From an uncultured Bacteroidales bacterium (GTDB taxonomy: Bacteria > Bacteroidota > Bacteroidia > Bacteroidales > UBA932): a DNA stretch of 8,523 bases. Within the stretch, counting starts at the first letter, position 1; every line of letters begins with the position of its first letter. The stretch covers positions 1 through 8,523 of the forward strand of contig ONFK01000058.1 in NCBI GenBank assembly GCA_900317065.1, written 5' to 3'. Below the pieces are notes generated by a model that saw only the letters and a list, made by a program, of their open reading frames with translations, did not search any database and had not been told where the DNA came from. A program made the translations under genes and the position numbers. Below, piece by piece: positions 1 to 5,188 of the stretch.

Positions 1-188
1 GCCTGACTATCCGCATGGCTGTGTCCGACACCCGCGTGGCCGGCCGGGCAACCCAGGGAGTGAAGCTGATCAGCCTTCGCGAAGGGGATGCCATCGCGGC
101 GGTTTCCGTTGTCGCCAAGAGCGAGGAGGAGACCCCCGACGAGGCAGTTGGCACGGAAAGTGCAGAAGCAACCAATGAAAATGAATAA
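1..188 (+). CDS. gyrA: DNA gyrase subunit A, C-terminal end (partial)
   Basis: The first 188 bases hold the last 61 codons of a + strand gene (first full codon at 3, TAA stop at 186-188). The segment TIRMAVSDTRVAGRATQGVK matches the last blade of the GyrA C-terminal beta-pinwheel, where the pattern R-x-x-G-R-x-T-Q-G-V-x-L is typical. After it comes an acidic tail rich in Glu, Asp and Thr and ending NENE, which is usual for GyrA in this phylum. GyrA is the breakage-reunion subunit of the A2B2 gyrase that introduces negative supercoils. The catalytic Tyr and the N-terminal two thirds lie outside the window, so ParC cannot be formally excluded, but the pinwheel motif and the following TPR gene favour GyrA. 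The next gene starts 18 bases downstream, suggesting co-transcription. Confidence 0.88.
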   Translation, partial: LTIRMAVSDTRVAGRATQGVKLISLREGDAIAAVSVVAKSEEETPDEAVGTESAEATNENE

Positions 189-206
189 TAACTAACTGTA
201 ACTGAT

Positions 207-1526
207 ATGAAAAAGATTATTGTCGCACTTGCTCTTCTGGCATCGTTCCAGATCGCAAACGCTCAGCAGTTGAAGGACGCTGAGGCTGCAGCAAAGAAGG
301 TCGAGGCCGCCAAGGCCGCCACTCTCAACGAGAAGAAGGCTGCCAGCACGGCCACCTGGATCAAACTCGGACAAAGTTACCTGGATGCCTACAATGCAGT
401 TCAGGGCAACGGATATGTAGGCGCCGGAGAGGCCGACCTTGCACTCCTCATGACCGGAGTAAAGCCTGTCAGCACCGAGCAGGTGGAGGTTCAGGGCCAG
501 CCCCAGACCGTTCAGCACTATGAGACTGCAGATTACTATTTCGCAGGCGGCAGGCTCGTCAACATCGTGACCACCAAGCCCGCAGTCGAGAATCCTCTTG
601 CCAATGCCGTGGAGGCATACAAGAAAGCATTCGCACTGGATACCAAGGCCAAGAAGACCAAGGATATCGCCGAGGCTCTCGGAAACATCCACGACAAGTT
701 CTCGAACGATGCCGTCGCCGCCTATCAGCTTCAGAATTACGCTGAGTCTTCCAAACTCTTCGAGCAGGCTGCCAACGTCTCCATGACCGAGCCCTACAAT
801 CAGCTTGACACCAACGCCATCTACAACGCCGGCCTTACCGCATGGATCGCCAACGACGTGGAGCGCGCAAAGGGTTTCTTCCTCCAGTGTGTCGACCACA
901 AGTATTATGGTGACGAGGGAGACGTTTACGCACGTCTCGCCACCATAGCCGAGAAAGAAGGCGACAAGGAGCTTTCGGTCAAGTATCTCGAGGACGGTTT
1001 CGTCAACTATCCCAAGAGCCAGAGCATCCTGATCGGCCTCATCAACTATTATACCTCTACAGGCGGCAGCACGGACCGTCTCTTCGAGCTGCTCGACGTG
1101 GCGAAAGCCAATGAGCCCAACAACGCTTCCCTGTGGTATGTAGAAGGCAACATCCGTCTCAAGATGGATCCTCCTCAGGTGGAGAAGGCTTTCGAGGCAT
1201 ACGACAAGTGCGGCGAAATCGACCCCAACTACGAGTATGGCTATATCGGTAAGGGCGTTTATCTCTACAATCATGCCGTAGAGCTCCAGGAAAAGGCATC
1301 CTTCGAGATGGATGACGCCAAGTATACCGCCCTGGTCGCGGAATATGACAAGACTCTGAAGGCCGCCATCGAGCCTTTCGAGAAGGCTTTCACCGTAACC
1401 AAGGACAAGGAAATCCAGACCACGATCGCAGAGTACATCAAGAACGCCTGCTTCCGTTTCCGCGACGATCCTGAATATCAGGCACGTTACGAGAAATATG
1501 ACGCTATCGTCTCGGAGAGCAAATGA
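207..1526 (+). CDS. Secreted tetratricopeptide-repeat protein
   Basis: The 439-residue protein starts with a clear Sec signal peptide (MKKIIVALALLASFQIANAQ, likely cleaved after ANA), so it is probably periplasmic. The mature part is almost wholly helical. Residues 21-60 are a charged Ala/Lys/Glu-rich helix. TPR-like helix pairs follow at roughly 130-147, 168-192, 202-230, 237-268, 272-302, 305-340 and 342-400, with recognisable N-x-A-x-x-Y, Y-x-x-A-x-x-x-F and A-F-x-x-x-P/D patterns. TPR arrays are scaffolds for protein binding; no catalytic motif is visible. A TPR protein directly after gyrA is, from memory, a recurring arrangement in Bacteroidales, but no specific role follows from that. 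The ATG at 207 is chosen because it places the signal peptide at the N terminus. There is no Shine-Dalgarno sequence, as is normal for this phylum. The partner and function are unknown. Confidence 0.9.
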   Translation: MKKIIVALALLASFQIANAQQLKDAEAAAKKVEAAKAATLNEKKAASTATWIKLGQSYLDAYNAVQGNGYVGAGEADLALLMTGVKPVSTEQVEVQGQPQTVQHYETADYYFAGGRLVNIVTTKPAVENPLANAVEAYKKAFALDTKAKKTKDIAEALGNIHDKFSNDAVAAYQLQNYAESSKLFEQAANVSMTEPYNQLDTNAIYNAGLTAWIANDVERAKGFFLQCVDHKYYGDEGDVYARLATIAEKEGDKELSVKYLEDGFVNYPKSQSILIGLINYYTSTGGSTDRLFELLDVAKANEPNNASLWYVEGNIRLKMDPPQVEKAFEAYDKCGEIDPNYEYGYIGKGVYLYNHAVELQEKASFEMDDAKYTALVAEYDKTLKAAIEPFEKAFTVTKDKEIQTTIAEYIKNACFRFRDDPEYQARYEKYDAIVSESK

Positions 1527-1547
1527 AGTTTCGCGGCTGCCGATACG

Positions 1548-2489
1548 GTGAGCATCTGCATCATAGGAGATGTGATGATGCACACCAGGCAGCTACAGTA
1601 CGACCATTCTCATTTCCTGGACGATCTGAGGCCGCTTCTTTCGGAGGCGGACCTCTCGATAGCGAACGCTGAATTTACGCTTGCGGGGCCACCCTACACG
1701 GGGTACCCCGCATTCAGCGCTCCCGACACATACCTTTCGAGCATTCTGGATGCCGGAGTGGATGTCCTGCTGACGGCGAACAACCACATTCTGGACAAGG
1801 GGCCGAAGGGACTGGAACGCACTTTGAAACAGTACGGCGTGTTCACCGGCTCCGGCCTTGACGATGAGCAGTATTCAAGGAACAATCCTCTGCTGCTTAC
1901 CGTAAAAGGGGTCCGGATAGCACTGGTGAACTTCACGTACGGCACCAATTCCGGCTCGGCGGCGGAGTTTCCGAAGGTGAGCCGGATGAACAGGACGGAG
2001 ATTGCGCGGCAGATGAAGCGCGCACGCGATCTGGCGGATTTTGTCATAGTGCTGCCCCATTGGGGCGAGGAATATGTGCTCAGGCACAACAGGACGCAGC
2101 AGGAATGGGCGGAGTGGCTGGTGGAGCAGGGTGCGGATGCCATCGTAGGCGCCCACCCTCACGTAGTCCAGGATACCACTTTCATCAAGGGAGTGCCCGT
2201 GATTTATTCCCTTGGCAATGCGGTGTCGAACATGAGCGCGGTGAATACCCGGCTGGAGCTTGCCGCCGTCCTGAAGCTGGTGCACCGGAAAGGCAGCAAG
2301 GAGACCTGTATCCTCAGGCCGGAACTGAAGTTCCTGTGGTGTACGCTGCCCGGGAAGAAGACGGACAACTTCCGGACGGTGGTGGTGGAAGAACAGATAG
2401 GAAAGCGGGGCGACTGGATCGACGCCTCCGATTACGACAATATGATGCAGACTCTGGAGAGAGTCAAGAAAACGACAGGCATAGAATGA
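1548..2489 (+). CDS. CapA family protein (PGA_cap, metallophosphoesterase fold), probable lost signal peptide
   Basis: Counted from the GTG at 1548 (313 residues), the protein has the ordered motifs of the PGA_cap family related to calcineurin-like phosphoesterases: I-G-D-V at residues 6-9, N-A-E at 40-42, A-N-N-H at 77-80 with D-K-G just after, H-W-G-E-E-Y at 171-176, G-A-H-P-H at 201-205 and Y-S-L-G-N at 220-224. The Asp, Asn and His residues of these motifs form the presumed metal site. The namesake CapA acts in poly-gamma-glutamate capsule synthesis, but many homologues lie outside capsule loci, and none of the other cap genes is here, so the substrate is unknown. The start is uncertain. 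GTG 1548 is the only start that keeps the first metal motif. The in-frame codons before it (1527-1547) read SFAAADT, like the end of a signal peptide, but are cut off by the TPR gene's TGA at 1524-1526. Its end overlaps the phoH start by 4 bases. Confidence 0.85.
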   Translation: MSICIIGDVMMHTRQLQYDHSHFLDDLRPLLSEADLSIANAEFTLAGPPYTGYPAFSAPDTYLSSILDAGVDVLLTANNHILDKGPKGLERTLKQYGVFTGSGLDDEQYSRNNPLLLTVKGVRIALVNFTYGTNSGSAAEFPKVSRMNRTEIARQMKRARDLADFVIVLPHWGEEYVLRHNRTQQEWAEWLVEQGADAIVGAHPHVVQDTTFIKGVPVIYSLGNAVSNMSAVNTRLELAAVLKLVHRKGSKETCILRPELKFLWCTLPGKKTDNFRTVVVEEQIGKRGDWIDASDYDNMMQTLERVKKTTGIE

Positions 2490-3424
2490 AGAAAACCATT
2501 ACGCTGGACACTGCCGACCCGGTGAGCATACTGGGCCCCGGGAACCGTATCCTGAATGAATTCTGCACTTATTATCCCGGTCTGGAAGTATCGGGGAAGG
2601 GGAACGAGATCCTGCTCGACGGCCCCGCTGAGAAGATTGCGGATTTCGAGGAGAAGTTCTCCCGCCTGGTCGCCGTGCGCAAGCACAAACTCAACCTGAC
2701 CGTCTACGACGTGGAAGACCTCTTCGCCGGGCGCTCGTCTTCTTCGGTATTGGCGGAGCATGGGAATGCGGTGATAGTCTACACCAACGAAGGCAAGGCC
2801 ATCAGGGCCAGGAACGCCAATCAGGAGAAAATGGTGAAGGCCTATTTCAACAATGACCTTATCTTCGCCGTAGGCCCTGCTGGAACTGGAAAGACCTACA
2901 TCGCCATCGCTCTGGCCGTGCGCGCCCTCAAGAACAGGGAAGTGCGCCGCATCATCCTCACCCGTCCGGCGGTTGAGGCGGGGGAGAGGCTGGGTTTCCT
3001 GCCTGGAGACCTCAAAGACAAGCTCGACCCGTATCTCCAGCCTCTGTACGACGCCCTGGGCGATATGATTCCCTCCCGCAAGCTTCAGGAATTCATCAGC
3101 GGCGGCACCATCCAGATAGCCCCTCTCGCATATATGCGCGGGCGTACGCTGGACGGGGCCTGCGTCATTCTCGACGAGGCGCAGAATACCAATATGGGCC
3201 AGCTCAAGATGTTCCTGACTCGAATGGGCGCCAACGCAAAGTTCATAGTCACGGGCGACGCCACACAGGTGGACCTTCCCCGCAAGGAAGATTCCGGCCT
3301 GCTTCGCGGCATCGAACTCGTGAAGGATCTGAAGGGTGTGGCGTCGGTATTTTTTGACGACCGCGATATCGTGCGTCATCCGCTGGTAAGCAAAATTGTG
3401 AAGGCTTTCGATGCCGAGGACTGA
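2486..3424 (+). CDS. phoH: PhoH family ATPase (PhoH/YbeZ type)
   Basis: This 312-residue protein has the full layout of the PhoH family. An N-terminal PhoH_N region (residues ~5-90) carries the ILGPGN and G-N-E-I-L-L elements. The P-loop ATPase domain has Walker A GPAGTGKT at 130-137, the signature R-P-A-V-E-A-G-E-x-L-G-F-L-P-G at 160-174, Walker B V-I-L-D-E-A-Q-N at 227-234 and the T-G-D-A-T-Q-x-D-L-P stretch at 256-265. PhoH/YbeZ proteins are cytoplasmic ATPases linked to RNA metabolism and ribosome maturation together with YbeY; the exact reaction is still unsettled. The ATG at 2486 overlaps the upstream TGA (ATGA, 4 bases), indicating translational coupling. The same frame stays open upstream to 2060, but that part is only the CapA gene read out of frame and shows no homology. 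The length is normal for the family. Confidence 0.95.
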   Translation: MKKTITLDTADPVSILGPGNRILNEFCTYYPGLEVSGKGNEILLDGPAEKIADFEEKFSRLVAVRKHKLNLTVYDVEDLFAGRSSSSVLAEHGNAVIVYTNEGKAIRARNANQEKMVKAYFNNDLIFAVGPAGTGKTYIAIALAVRALKNREVRRIILTRPAVEAGERLGFLPGDLKDKLDPYLQPLYDALGDMIPSRKLQEFISGGTIQIAPLAYMRGRTLDGACVILDEAQNTNMGQLKMFLTRMGANAKFIVTGDATQVDLPRKEDSGLLRGIELVKDLKGVASVFFDDRDIVRHPLVSKIVKAFDAED

Positions 3425-3434
3425 TTCTTTTTTC

Positions 3435-3442
3435 TATATTTG
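3435..3442 (+). promoter_or_regulatory. Candidate Bacteroidota -7 promoter element (TAnnTTTG)
   Basis: The bases TATATTTG match the Bacteroides sigma-70 (ABfr) -7 consensus TAnnTTTG exactly and lie in the only AT-rich gap of the window, between the phoH stop and the SPOR gene. No good -33 TTTG is visible about 19-20 bases upstream; that position falls inside the end of phoH. The element ends only 6 bases before the ATG at 3449, so transcription would begin at or just before the start codon. Confidence 0.5.
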
Positions 3443-3448
3443 TAAACT

Positions 3449-3973
3449 ATGACAGGAAGCAGACTCATATCCGGTGCCCTGCTGGCGCTTTTCGCTGCCG
3501 CGCTTTTGCAAGGCTGCGATTCATTCCGCCGTCTTGCGGGGAGGCCGACGTCCGACGAAATCGAGGCCAAGCGTGAACTGATACTTCGCGAAGAGGCTGC
3601 ACACAAGGCCAGGATGGACTCCCTGAGCCGTCTGGAGAAGGTCAAGGCGGATTCCCTTGCTCTTCTGGACAAGATCAGGAATTCCGGGGAGATGTTCCTT
3701 TCTGTCGCCAGCCTTCGCGGGGTGGACGCCCTCAAGCTCGGCAAGCGATACTACATAATCGTCGGAGCGTTTTCCAACGCCGCGAATGCCGGTTGGCTTG
3801 CATCCAAGATAGAGGCCGCAGGCTATGAAGTCGAAAAAATCCCTTATGGGAACGGTTTTACGGCGGTAGGTGTCGCCGGAACCGACGCTTTGGCACATTT
3901 ATGGGATAATCTCCAGAAGGTCAGAACCGAGTCGTTCTGCCCGAAGGATGTATGGATTCTTGTAAATGAATGA
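3449..3973 (+). CDS. SPOR-domain lipoprotein
   Basis: The 174-residue product has a lipoprotein signal: a hydrophobic stretch at residues 6-20 followed by the lipobox L-L-Q-G-C with the acceptor Cys at 23. A charged, heptad-like region at about 37-78 is probably a coiled coil. A SPOR-like domain fills about 99-172, beginning R-Y-Y-I-I-V-G-A-F and including N-A-x-W-L-A-S-K-I-E-A-A-G-Y. SPOR domains bind denuded peptidoglycan glycan strands, often at the division septum, so an envelope or cell-wall role is inferred. Asp follows the Cys directly; in E. coli this favours retention in the inner membrane, but the rule may not hold in Bacteroidota. ATG 3449 is the only reasonable start, since an in-frame TAA lies at 3443-3445. 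Its stop overlaps the next gene by 8 bases. Confidence 0.85.
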   Translation: MTGSRLISGALLALFAAALLQGCDSFRRLAGRPTSDEIEAKRELILREEAAHKARMDSLSRLEKVKADSLALLDKIRNSGEMFLSVASLRGVDALKLGKRYYIIVGAFSNAANAGWLASKIEAAGYEVEKIPYGNGFTAVGVAGTDALAHLWDNLQKVRTESFCPKDVWILVNE

Positions 3974-5183
3974 TGCGATGAAGCACTTTATTGTCATTGT
4001 ATGCGCCCTACTGCTCGCCGTCTCCGCTAACGCACAGGCTTATGCCGAACTTTTTGCAGGCGAGGAAGCTTCTTCTCTGCGCAGCACCGCCGATTCCCTG
4101 TCCGTCCTCAAGGCCGGCGACGCCCTTGCGGACTTTGTTTCCGGAAGGCTCTCCGCCTCCGGAATGGAACTCTTCGAAAGCGCCGGCGACACTTCTTTCG
4201 GCATCCACCGCGAAAATGGGGATACGGCTACTTTCCGCAATGTGATTTCCTGGATTCCCGGCTACGACAAGCAGCTGCGCGGCCGGTACATTGTCATAGG
4301 CACCCGCCTGTCTTCTTCCAATGCCACCGGGCTCTCACTCTTGCTCAGTCTAGCCGACAAGCTGAATACCAACAGGGTACTGCTGCGGCGTTCGGTGATA
4401 GTCGCCGCATTCGGGGGCGCTGAAGAGAACAATGCCGGTTCCTGGTATTTCCTGAACCGTTCGTTCCCGGAAGTGGACAAGATAGATGCGTACGAGGGCC
4501 TGGATTTCTTCGACAATCCCGGACGAGGGCTTTTTGCCTATACTGCATCCAACGCCGACCTGAACCAGACGCTTCATGCCATCTCCGAAACCCTTCAGCC
4601 CGCAAGGCCGGTGCTGACCGCCGCGGAGCCTGCGGTTTCGGATCACCGTTCGTTCTATTCCAAAGAGATTCCGGCCGTGTTCTTCACCACCGCAGAGCCA
4701 GGCAGGATATACCGTCCGGGCACGGATCCCATGGAATACGAGGAAATGGCCCGTCAGTGCGAGTATCTTTACAATTTCACGCTATCCCTCTGCAATGGCG
4801 CGGCTCCGTCTTTCCACGCGTCTTCCGCCAACGCGAAAGTCCCGCTCGTGGCCTTCGGGGACTGCGACGTCAAGCCACGGTTCCTCGGCTCCTCAGATCC
4901 CTCCGTTTTCCTCGGCAGATGGGTTTATACCTATCTGAGATATCCCGATTATGCGCTGGAGAACGGCATCAGGGGACGCGTCCAGGTGAGTCTCGTGATA
5001 GATGAAAAAGGGAAGGTGGGCAATGTCCGCGTGGAGAAAGGCGTGCATCCTTCGCTGGATGCCGAGGCCGTGCGTGTGATCGAGGCATCCCCGGACTGGA
5101 AACCCGGCATGGTGGACGGCAAGCCTGTGCGTACCAGGCTGTCGCTCTATGTGGAATTCAAATTGAAAAAGGCAAAGAAATAA
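3966..5183 (+). CDS. Periplasmic fusion: degenerate M28 peptidase domain plus TonB C-terminal domain
   Basis: The protein has 405 residues from ATG 3966. ATG 3978 is an equally good start and gives a cleaner signal peptide, MKHFIVIVCALLLAVSANA. Residues ~90-275 resemble the M28 (Zn aminopeptidase) fold: R-Y-I-V-I-G-T at 107-113, the core strand S-V-I-V-A-A-F-G-G-A-E-E at 143-154, Y-E-G-L-D at 176-180 and S-D-H-R-S-F at 225-230. Several metal ligands are absent: the usual I-G-A-H-x-D is IGTRLS and the usual D-N-A-S-G is SNATG. Residues ~325-400 form a TonB C-terminal domain with Y-P-x-Y-A (326-330), G-R-V-Q-V, D-E-K-G-K-V, H-P-S-L-D-A-E-A-V-R (361-370) and W-K-P-G (378-381). There is no Pro-rich linker or ExbBD-binding anchor apart from the signal segment. 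The substrate is unknown. It overlaps the SPOR gene by 8 bases and ends 5 bases before leuS, so the three are probably one operon. Confidence 0.82.
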   Translation: MNDAMKHFIVIVCALLLAVSANAQAYAELFAGEEASSLRSTADSLSVLKAGDALADFVSGRLSASGMELFESAGDTSFGIHRENGDTATFRNVISWIPGYDKQLRGRYIVIGTRLSSSNATGLSLLLSLADKLNTNRVLLRRSVIVAAFGGAEENNAGSWYFLNRSFPEVDKIDAYEGLDFFDNPGRGLFAYTASNADLNQTLHAISETLQPARPVLTAAEPAVSDHRSFYSKEIPAVFFTTAEPGRIYRPGTDPMEYEEMARQCEYLYNFTLSLCNGAAPSFHASSANAKVPLVAFGDCDVKPRFLGSSDPSVFLGRWVYTYLRYPDYALENGIRGRVQVSLVIDEKGKVGNVRVEKGVHPSLDAEAVRVIEASPDWKPGMVDGKPVRTRLSLYVEFKLKKAKK

Positions 5184-5188
5184 AGTAT

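Noticed and set aside
192..1583. A 463-codon open frame on the - strand opposite the TPR gene
   Set aside because: It mirrors a gene with a clear signal peptide and TPR repeats; its own sequence is a low-information run of Leu, Val and Gly with no recognisable domain.
1523..1676. ATG at 1523 overlapping the TPR stop as the start of a small gene
   Set aside because: The frame gives a short Arg- and His-rich peptide with no signal or domain, ending within the CapA coding sequence. The CapA frame clearly carries the real homology.
2060..2485. An in-frame extension of phoH upstream of 2486
   Set aside because: The extra 142 residues are the CapA coding sequence read in another frame and are rich in Gly, Arg and Gln. 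PhoH homology starts right at the ATG at 2486, which overlaps the CapA stop.
3425..3434. T-rich run after the phoH stop as a possible terminator
   Set aside because: No inverted repeat precedes it that could form a hairpin; it is better explained as part of the AT-rich promoter region.
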